Below, piece by piece: positions 8,992 through 17,400 of a stretch of 64,000 bases of DNA. Position 1 is the stretch's first letter. Each line of letters begins with the position of its first letter. Both the position numbers and the translations under genes were made by a program. The notes below the pieces were generated by a model that saw only the letters and a program-made list of their open reading frames with translations, searched no databases and was not told the origin of the DNA. Source of the DNA: an uncultured Clostridia bacterium (GTDB taxonomy: Bacteria > Bacillota_A > Clostridia > TANB77 > CAG-508); assembly GCA_947625985.1 (NCBI GenBank), contig CANQQF010000004.1, forward strand, positions 25,002 to 89,001, read 5' to 3'.

Positions 8992-9594
8992 ATGTTAGCA
9001 CATATTAAAGGAACATTAGAGTCTAAAATGAAAGGATATATAGTTATAGACGTAGGTGGACTTGGATATAAAATATATATGTCAGATGTATCAATTGAAA
9101 AACTAGGAAAAATAGGGGATACTGTGAAAGTCCATACCTATTATCAGGTTAGAGAAGATGATATAAGTATATATGGATTTAATACATGTGAAGAGTTAAT
9201 AATGTTTGAACTTATGATTTCAGTAAGCGGAATAGGAGCTAAAACAGCCTTATCAATGCTTGCTGTAATAGAGCCATCTCGATTTGCATTAGCTGTTATT
9301 TCAGAGGATGTTTCTACATTAACACAAATTCCAGGAATAGGACCTAAATCGGCTAAAAGAATAATTTTAGAATTAAAAGATAAAGTAAAGAAAGAAGAAC
9401 AAATTGCACAAGTTCAAAATGTAGAAATACAAAAAGCTGTAATTAATGATAATAAAGTAACAGAAGCTATATCAGCTTTACAAGTATTAGGATATAATAA
9501 AAAGGATATTGAAAAAGCAATAGGTAAATTAGATAAAAAAGATATGACTGTAGAAGATATTATTAAAAAAGGTTTAACATTATTATCAATGTAG
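8992..9594 (+). CDS. ruvA: Holliday junction branch-migration protein RuvA
   Basis: The 200-residue protein matches RuvA over its whole length. Domain I is the OB-fold ending in REDDISIYGF. Domain II has the two helix-hairpin-helix motifs (GIGAKTALSML and IPGIGPKSAKRIILEL). A short linker leads to the C-terminal UBA-like domain III (EAISALQVLGYNKKDIEKAI) that contacts RuvB. It binds four-way junctions as a tetramer and recruits the RuvB motor. In most firmicutes ruvB follows at once; here the next gene is rarA instead, and no ruvB lies in the window. GGAAGG precedes the ATG. Confidence 0.96.
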   Translation: MLAHIKGTLESKMKGYIVIDVGGLGYKIYMSDVSIEKLGKIGDTVKVHTYYQVREDDISIYGFNTCEELIMFELMISVSGIGAKTALSMLAVIEPSRFALAVISEDVSTLTQIPGIGPKSAKRIILELKDKVKKEEQIAQVQNVEIQKAVINDNKVTEAISALQVLGYNKKDIEKAIGKLDKKDMTVEDIIKKGLTLLSM

Positions 9595-9612
9595 GAAAGG
9601 AATATTATAAAA

Positions 9613-10872
9613 TTGAATGAACCATTGGCATTTCGCATGAGACCAAAAAAGCTTGAGCAATATGTTGGACAAGAACATGTACTTGGTAAAGATAAAATAT
9701 TATATAGGACAATTAAGGCAGATCGCTTATCAAGCATAATATTGTTTGGACCCCCAGGTTGTGGAAAAACATCTCTAGCGAGAGTAATTAGCGAAACAAC
9801 AAAGTATAAATTTAATAGAATAAATGCAACAACAGCAGGAGTAGCAGATATTAAAAGGGTGATTGAAGAAACTCAAAATTTTATGTTGAATCCTAATGGA
9901 AGAAGTATTTTATTTATAGATGAAATTCATCGCTTTAATAAATTACAGCAAGATACTTTGTTACCATATGTAGAAAATGGAACTATTATCTTAATTGGAG
10001 CTACTACTGAAAATCCATATTTCGAAGTTAACAAAGCTTTAATTTCTAGATCTATGGTTATTAAACTTGAGCCATTATCTGAAGAAAATATATATACAAT
10101 ACTAAAAAATGCTTTAAAAAGTAAAGATGGATTAGGAGAATATAATATTAGCATATCAGATAATACATTAAAAAAATTAGCATCTATTGCTGGGGGAGAT
10201 GTTAGAACAGCATTAAATGGTCTAGAAATAGCGGTTTTGACGACCAAAATGAATGATAAAGGTGTTATTGAAATTACGGATGAAGTTATAAAAAATAGTG
10301 TTCAAAGTAAAAAAGCAATATTTGATAAAAATGGTGAAGTTCATTATGATAATATTAGTGCTTTTATAAAGTCAATGCGAGGTTCAGATCCTGATGCAGT
10401 TTTGTTTTATTTAGCAAGAGCAATTGCAGGAGGAGAAGATCCGATGTTTTTAGCGAGAAGAATTGTTATTTGTGCAGCGGAAGATGTTGGAATGGCAAAT
10501 CCACAAGCACTTGTTATAGCAAATAGTGCAATGCAAGCTGTACATATGATAGGAATGCCTGAAGCAAGGATAATACTTGCAGAAGCGGCAGTATATGTTG
10601 CTAAATCAAAAAAATCAAATGCATCATATCTTGGAGTTGATAAGGCGTTGGCAGATGTTCAAAGTAGAGATACAGGAGAAGTTCCAATGCATATTAGAAA
10701 TGCACCCGCAAAAGGTATGGAAGAATTAGGATATGCACAAGGATATTTATATCCACATGATTATCCAAACCATATGGTTGATCAACAATATCTTCCAGAT
10801 AAAATGATTGGAACAGTTTATTATAAAGAAGATGAAACAGCAGAAAAAAATGAAAATTTTAATAAAATTTAA
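9613..10872 (+). CDS. rarA: replication-associated recombination protein RarA (MgsA family)
   Basis: This 419-residue AAA+ ATPase related to clamp loaders has Walker A GPPGCGKTS, Walker B LFIDEIHRF, sensor 1 (GATTENP) and the C-terminal tetramerisation domain with the PHDYPNHMVDQQY end typical of RarA. It acts at stalled replication forks and interacts with SSB in model bacteria. Translation begins at TTG (9613), 11 bases after GGAAAGG; no ATG or GTG lies nearby that keeps the conserved PLAFRMRP start. It follows ruvA by 18 bases and is closed by a terminator, so ruvA and rarA form one recombination unit. Confidence 0.93.
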   Translation: MNEPLAFRMRPKKLEQYVGQEHVLGKDKILYRTIKADRLSSIILFGPPGCGKTSLARVISETTKYKFNRINATTAGVADIKRVIEETQNFMLNPNGRSILFIDEIHRFNKLQQDTLLPYVENGTIILIGATTENPYFEVNKALISRSMVIKLEPLSEENIYTILKNALKSKDGLGEYNISISDNTLKKLASIAGGDVRTALNGLEIAVLTTKMNDKGVIEITDEVIKNSVQSKKAIFDKNGEVHYDNISAFIKSMRGSDPDAVLFYLARAIAGGEDPMFLARRIVICAAEDVGMANPQALVIANSAMQAVHMIGMPEARIILAEAAVYVAKSKKSNASYLGVDKALADVQSRDTGEVPMHIRNAPAKGMEELGYAQGYLYPHDYPNHMVDQQYLPDKMIGTVYYKEDETAEKNENFNKI

Positions 10873-10880
10873 ATAATTGG

Positions 10881-10908
10881 GAAACCTACTAAAAGTAGGT
10901 TTCTTTTT
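10881..10908 (+). terminator. intrinsic terminator after rarA
   Basis: A 10-bp perfect stem GAAACCTACT/AGTAGGTTTC (10881-10890 with 10894-10903), a 3-nt loop and a T-run are present. The following gene's ribosome site lies just beyond. Confidence 0.87.
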
Positions 10909-10924
10909 GATAGGAGCTGTTTTT

Positions 10925-11270
10925 ATGACAAAAAAAGTTATTTTAGGAATTTTAGCGGGATTTGTAAGTGGATTATTTGCAACAGGTGGGGGAATGATAT
11001 TAGTACCTGCATTCATATATTTTTTAAATATGGAAGATAAAAAAGCAAGAGGAACTTCAACATTGTGTATATTGGTAATGGTCATAACAAGTGGTTTCTT
11101 TTATTATAAAAATGATTATATAAATTGGAATGTTGGGATATTATGTGCATTAGGTGGAATGATACGGAGGTTTTTTGGGAGCAAAGGTATTAAAAAATGT
11201 TCCAGAAAAAATTTTAAAATTAATGTTCCTTGGATTTCTAATATATGCAGCTATACGAATGTTGATATAG
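10925..11270 (+). pseudogene. TauE/SafE-type exporter, N-terminal half, with one-base frameshift
   Basis: Translation from the ATG at 10925 (AGGAG before it) gives a typical TauE/SafE half: GxxxGxxxGGGMxLVP, then LGGMI at about residue 80. There the frame turns to unrelated sequence. Removing one base near 11165 (the C after ATGATA) restores GGFLGAKVLK and the IYAAIRML ending, with a stop at 11268-11270. That stop is immediately followed by the AGGAGG of the second half gene. The intact product would be about 115 residues with three to four helices. TauE/SafE proteins export sulfite or related organosulfur anions, usually as a single ~250-residue chain; clostridia often have two half-size genes. 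The indel could be a true lesion or a sequencing error. Confidence 0.8.
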
Positions 11271-11279
11271 GAGGAAAAA

Positions 11280-11660
11280 TTGTTAGAAGTTTTAATAGGA
11301 TTAGTTTCTGGTATTATAACAGGAACTGGAATGGGAGGAGGTACAATATTAATTACTTTACTTACACTGTTTAGTGGATTAGAGCAACATATAGCACAAG
11401 CAACGAACTTAGTTTTTTTTGTACCTACTTCTATAATAGCTATTTTTATGAATTTAAAAAATAAAAATGTTGATTTGAAATTATCGTTTGTAATTTCATT
11501 TTTTGGGATAATAGGGGCAATAATAGGAGCAAGTATTGCAATGAATGTCAATGTTCAAATATTAAAAAAATATTTTGGAATTTTTTTATCAATAATTGCC
11601 ATTCATGAAATATATACCATAATTAAAGAGTATAGAAAAAGTAAGAAAAAGGAACACTAA
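11280..11660 (+). CDS. TauE/SafE-type exporter, C-terminal half
   Basis: The 126-residue membrane protein begins at TTG (11280), six bases after a perfect AGGAGG (11269-11274). It has the repeat signature GLVSGIITGTGMGGG, then QATNL and PTSIIA, with four hydrophobic segments. This is the second internal repeat of TauE/SafE exporters encoded as its own gene. With the preceding half gene it would form the full transporter. Because the first half carries a frameshift, the pair may be non-functional unless that base is an error. A small conserved ORF follows. Confidence 0.8.
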   Translation: MLEVLIGLVSGIITGTGMGGGTILITLLTLFSGLEQHIAQATNLVFFVPTSIIAIFMNLKNKNVDLKLSFVISFFGIIGAIIGASIAMNVNVQILKKYFGIFLSIIAIHEIYTIIKEYRKSKKKEH

Positions 11661-11687
11661 ATAAAGAAATGAAAAGGAGGTAGAACA

Positions 11688-11828
11688 ATGAAATTTATAA
11701 AAGGTGTTATGATAGGTGGACTTATAACAACTGGAATGATAATGGCATATTCAGAGGCAAGTAATCAAACAAAAAGAAAAGTCAAAAGAACAGGAAGAAA
11801 TATAATAAAAAAAATGGGGATGTGTTAA
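11688..11828 (+). CDS. small conserved membrane-associated protein (46 residues)
   Basis: The ATG at 11688 sits seven bases after AAAGGAGG. The product MKFIKGVMIGGLITTGMIMA... has a short glycine-rich hydrophobic N-terminus and a strongly basic tail that ends KKMGMC. Very similar small proteins (a MKFxKGxxIG start and a KKMGM end) are widespread in clostridia, with no assigned role. The good ribosome site, the family-like pattern and a terminator formed right at its stop support it as real. Function is unknown. Confidence 0.7.
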   Translation: MKFIKGVMIGGLITTGMIMAYSEASNQTKRKVKRTGRNIIKKMGMC

Positions 11829-11841
11829 TCTCCATTTTTTG
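11811..11841. terminator. terminator between the small ORF and the convergent wHTH gene
   Basis: AATGGGGA pairs with TCTCCATT (one G-U) across a loop that contains the small ORF's stop, and a T-run follows. Confidence 0.7.
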
Positions 11842-11845
11842 ATTA

Positions 11846-12784
11846 TTAAGTTAATAGTTTTAAATCTATATTTTCAAATTCATATTTATTAGTTTCTGAG
11901 TTAAGTTTAAATCCAAATAAAACATTTTCTAGACTATCAGAATTTTGTCTTAAATCTGTAGTATAATATAATCTTATTTTATCTATGTTAACTTGATTAG
12001 TAACAATTTCTCTAAAAACTTCTGCCATATGATTATCATCTTCACAAACGAAGATTAGTTGAGGCATATTAGGAAAGTTGGAATCGCCTGGAACATAGTT
12101 ATCGTAAAAGTCTTTATATAAACGCATTTTTTCTACTAATTTTGTTTTCCAATTTTCTTCGCGTCTAACAACTTCAAATAGAAAATGTATAGACTTTTGA
12201 TTTTTAGTTAATTTAATGGCCCCGCCAGTTGCTTTGAAAAATTTTCCAGATAATTTTGCATTTATTCCAGGTTTTACTATATAACCATCAAATGCTTGAA
12301 CTTTTCTTAAAAATGCTATTAAGACTTGATTTCCAGCAAGTCTTTTTTTAATCATAGCAACAGGTTTTGTATTATCTGAAGGTTGCCAACGACATTCAAC
12401 TTCTTTTGAATTTAGTAGATATTTACCCATTTTTTCTAAGCAGTAAATTCTATAAATACCTTTACCTTCCTCTGAGTTAAAATAATATCTTGTTAAGATT
12501 TTTGATTTTACTAATTGTTCTAATTTATTATTAAGTTTATCTTGTGACTTTGGATTAATTCCTTTCCATGTAAGAAGTTGGAATAATTGTCTAGAAGTAA
12601 TGAATTCAAATTCATTAACTAAATCTAAAATAGCAAAATGAATGTCATTAATATGTCCAATGTTAATTTTATGAACTATTTGATTCATAGAAACATAACC
12701 ATCTTTACCATCGAAAGTTTTTATTTCTCCTTCTCTAATTGCAAAAGGAGATATTTTTGCTTTAATTTGATCATCATTTATCAT
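11846..12784 (-). CDS. winged-helix protein resembling replication-relaxation family
   Basis: The 312-residue protein has an N-terminal winged-helix-like region (about 50-110: the SRQLFQLL helix followed by a second helix and a wing). Its C-terminal half has FLFEVVRREENWKTKLVEK and the strand QLIFVCEDD. This arrangement resembles replication-relaxation (RepRelax) proteins of Bacillus plasmids and chromosomes, in which a wHTH precedes a nuclease-like fold. No catalytic set can be identified with certainty. An AAGGAGGA site precedes the ATG, and it lies 13 bases after the S1-domain gene on the same strand, so the two are probably translated from one message. Its chromosomal role is unknown. Assignment is moderate. 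Confidence 0.5.
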   Translation of the reverse strand: MINDDQIKAKISPFAIREGEIKTFDGKDGYVSMNQIVHKINIGHINDIHFAILDLVNEFEFITSRQLFQLLTWKGINPKSQDKLNNKLEQLVKSKILTRYYFNSEEGKGIYRIYCLEKMGKYLLNSKEVECRWQPSDNTKPVAMIKKRLAGNQVLIAFLRKVQAFDGYIVKPGINAKLSGKFFKATGGAIKLTKNQKSIHFLFEVVRREENWKTKLVEKMRLYKDFYDNYVPGDSNFPNMPQLIFVCEDDNHMAEVFREIVTNQVNIDKIRLYYTTDLRQNSDSLENVLFGFKLNSETNKYEFENIDLKLLT

Positions 12785-12797
12785 TTTTTATTCCTCC

Positions 12798-13265
12798 TTA
12801 AAGTATAACTAATTTAACTTTTTTTCTTTCGGGGTCGATTTTTTTAATGTAAACGTCAACTTCTTCTCCATATTTTAGTCCTGTTTGATATTCCGCCATT
12901 CCAACAAGATTTGGAGTTAGTTCTATAAAAATTCCATTTTTATTTTTTTCTGTTTCTTTAATAATACCTTTTACTTTAGTTCCCTGTTCGAATTTGCTTG
13001 CATTTTCTTCCCATGAACCAAAAATTTCTTTATATGAAAGAATAACACGTCCATTTTCTTGGTTTATATCTTTTACTATGATATCGATTTTTTGTCCTAA
13101 ATGAAGTCTTTCTGAAGGAGTTCTAATTCTAGCAACAGATAAATCCTCTATATGTGCTAACCCAACAATACCATTTTCTAGCTCTATAAAAGCACCATAG
13201 GGTTGAAAGCTTTTTACTGTTCCTGAAACTTTTTCTCCAATTTTTAAATTATTTACATTATTCAT
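12798..13265 (-). CDS. S1 RNA-binding domain protein
   Basis: The 155-residue protein has a clear S1 OB-fold at residues 8-78 (GEKVSGTVKSFQPYGAFIEL, GLAHIEDLS, GQKIDIIVKDIN) and a second, weaker S1-like repeat at 92-153 (GTKVKGIIKE, KKVKLVIL). It should bind single-stranded RNA or ribosomes. It is far shorter than ribosomal protein S1 and resembles the small general-stress or YugI-like S1 proteins of firmicutes. The ribosome site AAGGAG is good. It is the first gene of a pair with the wHTH protein. Confidence 0.8.
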   Translation of the reverse strand: MNNVNNLKIGEKVSGTVKSFQPYGAFIELENGIVGLAHIEDLSVARIRTPSERLHLGQKIDIIVKDINQENGRVILSYKEIFGSWEENASKFEQGTKVKGIIKETEKNKNGIFIELTPNLVGMAEYQTGLKYGEEVDVYIKKIDPERKKVKLVIL

Positions 13266-13313
13266 TAGTATTCTCCTTATAATTCATTAGTGTACACTTA
13301 TATTATATAGTGT

Positions 13314-14048
13314 TTAACAATTTTTTTCAATGCTTTTTACTTCTTTTTGTGATAAATATCGCCATTCTCCTAATTTTAAGTTTGTTACATCAAGAGATCC
13401 AATTTTACTTCTATGCAAAGCTATAACTTTTTTATCAATTGCATTACACATTTTTCTAACTTGTCTATTTTTACCTTCATGTATTTTTATTTCTATTTTA
13501 GAGATATTTTTATTTTTATCAATTTTTAAAATGCGAACTTTGGCTGGCTTAGTAATGTATATTTTTCCGTTATCATTTATGTTTACACCTTTTTTTAATT
13601 GTTCAATATCATTTTGAGATATTAAACCTTTTAAGGTAACATTATATGTTTTTTCGATTTCATGTTTTGGATGAGTAATATGAAATATGAAATCGCCATC
13701 ATTACTTAGGATTAGTGCTCCAGAAGTATACATATCCAATCTTCCAACAGGTACTATACGTTCTTTTATTTTAACTAAATCTAAAACTGTATCTCTAGAA
13801 AATTGATCTTTGACTGTTGTGACATATCCTATAGGTTTGTTTAACAAAATATAAACTTTTCTAGAATAGGGAAGTAGAGGCATTCCATTGTAGATAACTT
13901 TGTCTGATTCTGGATTTACTTTTATTCCTAATTCAGTCACTTTTTTTCCATTTACAGTTACTGTACCATTTAAGATTAATTCCTCACATTTTCTTCTTGA
14001 TGCAATTCCACAATCTGCCATAAATTTTTGTAATCGAATTTCTTTCAT
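13314..14048 (-). CDS. rluB: RsuA/RluB-family pseudouridine synthase
   Basis: The 244-residue enzyme has an N-terminal S4 RNA-binding domain (about 3-60: RLQKFMADCGIASRRKCEELI) and the RsuA-type catalytic domain. The motif GRLDMYTSGALILSNDGD holds the catalytic aspartate, and the EGKNRQVRKM segment is present. It converts uridine to pseudouridine in rRNA; the firmicute members of this length act on 23S rRNA (RluB type). AAGGAG lies before the ATG. It follows the RluD-like gene by ten bases, in an operon of two pseudouridine synthases with lspA. Confidence 0.87.
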   Translation of the reverse strand: MKEIRLQKFMADCGIASRRKCEELILNGTVTVNGKKVTELGIKVNPESDKVIYNGMPLLPYSRKVYILLNKPIGYVTTVKDQFSRDTVLDLVKIKERIVPVGRLDMYTSGALILSNDGDFIFHITHPKHEIEKTYNVTLKGLISQNDIEQLKKGVNINDNGKIYITKPAKVRILKIDKNKNISKIEIKIHEGKNRQVRKMCNAIDKKVIALHRSKIGSLDVTNLKLGEWRYLSQKEVKSIEKNC

Positions 14049-14058
14049 TGATAACTCC

Positions 14059-14967
14059 TTAATTTAATTTCTTTTCAATTAAATCTTTAAAATAGGAAGG
14101 AAGCTTTGCTTCCAAAAACATTTCCTTACCTGTAATAGGGTGCTTAAATTTAAGACTTTTTGCATGAAGACATTGTCCTTTTATATTCCATTCGTTTTTT
14201 CCATTAGAATATACTTCATCACCAATTATAGGATATTTAATTTGTGCTAGATGCACACGGATTTGATGTGTTCTACCAGTTTCAATCTTAACCTCTAATA
14301 AAGTACAGTTTGAATTGAAAAAGCGCTTAAGAACTTTAAAGTGGGTAATAGCAGTTTTGCCTTCTCTAGATACTGCCATTTTTTTTCTATCTTTAGTACT
14401 TCTAGAAATTGGCATATTTATTGTAGCTTCATTTTCTTTAACAATACCTCTCACCAAAGCTATATAAGTTTTTTCAATTTCATGATTTTTAATTTGCTCA
14501 CTTAAATTTATATGTGCTTTGTCATTTTTTGCTACAACTAAAATACCAGAAGTGTCTTTGTCAATTCTGTGAACAATACCAGGTCTAATTTCTCCGCCAA
14601 TTCCAGATAGTGAATCTTTACATATAGCCATTAAAGCATTTACAAGTGTTCCATCAGGGTTACCGTTTGCAGGGTGAACAACTAACCCTTTTGGTTTATT
14701 TACAACAATAATATCATTATCTTCATAAATAACTTCAACTGGAATATTTTGTGCTTTAAGTTCAATTTCCTTAGGTTTTTCTTCTTTTAAAGATATAACA
14801 TCTCCTTGTTGAACTTTATAAGAAGATTTTGTTTTTTTATTATTTACTAATATTAATTGATTTTCTATCATTTTTTGAATAATAGATCGAGATAAATCTG
14901 GTTCTATATTAGCAAGGTAACTATCTATTCTTTTATTAAAATTATCTTTTACAACAAATTGTTTCAA
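14059..14967 (-). CDS. RluD-family pseudouridine synthase
   Basis: The 302-residue protein has an S4 domain (about 12-75: RIDSYLANIEPDLSRSIIQK) and an RluA/RluD catalytic domain with HRIDKDTSGILVVAK, whose Asp is the nucleophile. RTHQIRVHL is also present. It modifies 23S rRNA; in firmicutes this gene (ylyB type) regularly follows lspA, as here with a gap of two bases. Translation starts at TTG (reverse 14967), with AAGGAG nine bases upstream. The tight spacing implies translational coupling with lspA. Confidence 0.9.
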   Translation of the reverse strand: MKQFVVKDNFNKRIDSYLANIEPDLSRSIIQKMIENQLILVNNKKTKSSYKVQQGDVISLKEEKPKEIELKAQNIPVEVIYEDNDIIVVNKPKGLVVHPANGNPDGTLVNALMAICKDSLSGIGGEIRPGIVHRIDKDTSGILVVAKNDKAHINLSEQIKNHEIEKTYIALVRGIVKENEATINMPISRSTKDRKKMAVSREGKTAITHFKVLKRFFNSNCTLLEVKIETGRTHQIRVHLAQIKYPIIGDEVYSNGKNEWNIKGQCLHAKSLKFKHPITGKEMFLEAKLPSYFKDLIEKKLN

Positions 14968-14969
14968 GC

Positions 14970-15575
14970 TTAATTCTCCTTATTTATATTATTTTTTTCA
15001 TTTTTTTCATCTTTTTCATCTTTTTCTTTATCAGTTTTAGAGTTTTCCTCTAACTTAACACTCTTTTTATTTTTATTAGATTTCATTTCATTCATAGTAA
15101 AAGAGGTGAAGATGATTATAAAAGAAATCCATCCTAATATAACAAAAATATCAGCTATATTTAAAACAGGGAGTGCCTTAAAGTCAATAAATTCTACAAC
15201 AAAACCTCTAAAAATTCTATCTAAGGTATTACTAATGCCACCACCAATTATTAATGATAAGACTATTCTAAGTTTTGTATCTATGAATTCATTTTGAGTT
15301 GTAATAAATTTTATTAAAACAGAAATTACAACTAAATTTGTTAATACATAAGAAAGAGTAGAATTAAAACCAATTCCATATGATCCACTGGTATTTTCAG
15401 CTATGTGAAAATTTAAAAAGTCATGTATAACATCCATATAATTTATTTTTATAGCTATAAATTTTGTTACCTGGTCTATTATTATAATAGCAAGTATAAT
15501 TAGTGCCACAATAATATATGTTTTTTTCAATACTTTTGGATTAGTTTTTTTTATCAATTCAATATCATCATCCAT
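14970..15575 (-). CDS. lspA: lipoprotein signal peptidase (signal peptidase II) with charged tail
   Basis: The 201-residue membrane protease removes signal peptides from lipoproteins. Four helices are visible. The family motifs are present as IDQVTKFIA, ENTSGSYGIG, ISNTLDRIF and FNIADIF-like (VLNIADIFVILG); the two last aspartates form the catalytic dyad. The start at reverse 15575 is preferred because GGAG lies seven bases before it; a longer in-frame ATG would overlap that site. The C-terminus carries about 35 extra residues made almost only of K, D, E and N. This is unusual for LspA and probably a disordered cytosolic tail. It is followed by rluD at two bases. Confidence 0.93.
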   Translation of the reverse strand: MDDDIELIKKTNPKVLKKTYIIVALIILAIIIIDQVTKFIAIKINYMDVIHDFLNFHIAENTSGSYGIGFNSTLSYVLTNLVVISVLIKFITTQNEFIDTKLRIVLSLIIGGGISNTLDRIFRGFVVEFIDFKALPVLNIADIFVILGWISFIIIFTSFTMNEMKSNKNKKSVKLEENSKTDKEKDEKDEKNEKNNINKEN

Positions 15576-15599
15576 TTTATAACTCCTTTTCATTAATTT

Positions 15600-17285
15600 T
15601 TAATAATTTAATCTTTCATAAATAATAAAATAATCATCAGAATAAAGTTCTTCATATTTATTTTTTTGTGCCTTTTGAATAATCATATTTATTTTTGAAT
15701 CTTTAGAAAGTATTATATGAGTTATTCCATATTTCTCAAATACATCTTCATAAAAGACACCAATGTTTGATGAATCTATAAAATCTGAAAATATATCTTC
15801 GTCATCACTTTCAAGTTCCGGATTGAATTCTGGAGAATATAAATCTGCTCTGGAATCTATAAACACAGGAATTCCACGGAAAAGCATATAACTACCATAG
15901 TTATATTCGTTGTAGAATTTTGTTTTACTTAAATCTATATTTTCTAAAATATAATCACATGCTTGAACTGGATAAAATGATTCATCTATTAATGTTTCAC
16001 CAAGTCTATCTTTAATTTGATAAAAACTTAACAATGAGGTCAAAATAATCATTACTATTATGGTTATTATATCTGTAAAGAAAATGGTAAAACTTTTAAC
16101 TCCATCTTTAAAATAAATTGATATGAAGTTAGTTATTAGTTTTGCAAGTATTATTGAGCCTATTAAAGCATACATAGAAGACTGCCTTCTAGAAAATAGC
16201 ATTAAATAGACTAGACCACTTAACATTAACAAATCAGATAACTGAATTTTTGTTTTTGTAAATATTAATAAAGCTAATATTAGGACAATAGAAACTATAA
16301 TTGCTTTTTCGTCTGATAAAGTCATTGGTAGATGTTCATTTATATTTTGAGTAGTATTACCTTCCATAGTTTTAACAAGATAAGTAAAAGGGGTAGTACC
16401 AATAGGGGTTAAAAATCCAACCAAAATACAAATAATCATAATTACTATTAACCATTTTGTTGCTGGCTTAGATACTATAATCAATTTATAGGGAGTCTTG
16501 TTTTCTTTTTCACGATGTTCTTTTAGTTTTTTTACTTTTTCTTCTATATTATTTAAAGTTTTTTTATATTCTAATAATTTTTTTTGTTTTTTAGGATTTT
16601 TTTCTAATTTTTTTACTTTCTTTTTTAGTCTAAAGATATCAAATTTGCGATAAATAGCTATATCTTTTAGTTTTGATATAAAATATTCTGCAATATATGG
16701 TAAGAAAAGTACAAATAAAAACAACCATACTGCACAATGTAAATTTGCAATTAATAATGAAATTAAAATTAACCCTAAGGAATAACGTTTTTTAGTTTTT
16801 TTTAAAAACATTTCTATACAATATACTGCTAAAGTAAATAAAATAAATGTAACCAGTTGAGCTCTAGCGGTTATATATCCAGATAGTAAATAAATAGCTC
16901 CAATTGTTGTTAAAAATGGAACAATGTAATTTTTTGATAGCTTTGAAGTTACGTAATATAGTATAATACCTAAGATGCAAGATAATATACAAGTTGCAAC
17001 ATGAATTCCTTCAAAACCTGAAAAAGAATAAATGAAATAGGACAATAAATCGTAAAGCCAGTGAGGGTATGTATATGATAAATCAGAGTGCCATGAAAAA
17101 TGATCCATCATATCAATTCCATTTTTATATATTAGTTCACCAATCTTAACAGTATAAAAAGTATCATTTTGTAAACCTATGGGTGTTACAGTAACACAAA
17201 AAACAGCTATTAATATTATAGCTATTCCTATAAATAAATATTTTTTAAAAGATTGATTTTTTGTAAATGAAAGTATTTTAATCAT
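15600..17285 (-). CDS. large polytopic membrane protein, GT-C glycosyltransferase-like
   Basis: The 561-residue protein has 11 or so hydrophobic helices. A long cytosolic charged loop (about 205-265, nearly all K/E/L) lies in the middle and may be coiled-coil. A soluble C-terminal domain of about 130 residues follows. After the first helix the loop reads QNDTFYTVKIGE and later DHFSWH, YPHWLYD. An acidic residue in this first external loop is the hallmark of GT-C glycosyltransferases that use lipid-linked sugars, and the C-terminal YNYGSYMLFRGIPVFIDSR fits that class too. Substrate and acceptor are unknown. It lies 24 bases before lspA and begins the lspA-rluD-rluB message. Confidence 0.55.
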   Translation of the reverse strand: MIKILSFTKNQSFKKYLFIGIAIILIAVFCVTVTPIGLQNDTFYTVKIGELIYKNGIDMMDHFSWHSDLSYTYPHWLYDLLSYFIYSFSGFEGIHVATCILSCILGIILYYVTSKLSKNYIVPFLTTIGAIYLLSGYITARAQLVTFILFTLAVYCIEMFLKKTKKRYSLGLILISLLIANLHCAVWLFLFVLFLPYIAEYFISKLKDIAIYRKFDIFRLKKKVKKLEKNPKKQKKLLEYKKTLNNIEEKVKKLKEHREKENKTPYKLIIVSKPATKWLIVIMIICILVGFLTPIGTTPFTYLVKTMEGNTTQNINEHLPMTLSDEKAIIVSIVLILALLIFTKTKIQLSDLLMLSGLVYLMLFSRRQSSMYALIGSIILAKLITNFISIYFKDGVKSFTIFFTDIITIIVMIILTSLLSFYQIKDRLGETLIDESFYPVQACDYILENIDLSKTKFYNEYNYGSYMLFRGIPVFIDSRADLYSPEFNPELESDDEDIFSDFIDSSNIGVFYEDVFEKYGITHIILSKDSKINMIIQKAQKNKYEELYSDDYFIIYERLNY

Positions 17286-17350
17286 TAAGAACTCCTTTTA
17301 TAATTTTTTTCGATTATATCAGATATTATAAAAAAAAGCTAGTAAATAGA

Positions 17351-17386
17351 AAAAACACGGCTATTTATTTTTTTGCCGTGTTTTTT
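17351..17386. terminator. bidirectional terminator downstream of the SSB-like gene
   Basis: An 11-bp perfect stem AAAAACACGGC (17351-17361 with 17375-17385) has A- and T-runs on both sides. On the minus strand it ends the message of the gene at 17401. Confidence 0.85.
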
Positions 17387-17400
17387 ATTTAATATTTATA

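Noticed and set aside
10877..11374. A 165-residue reading of the first TauE half
   Set aside because: The second half of this frame has no similarity to membrane transporters, runs over the next gene, and begins before a terminator; it results from the frameshift.
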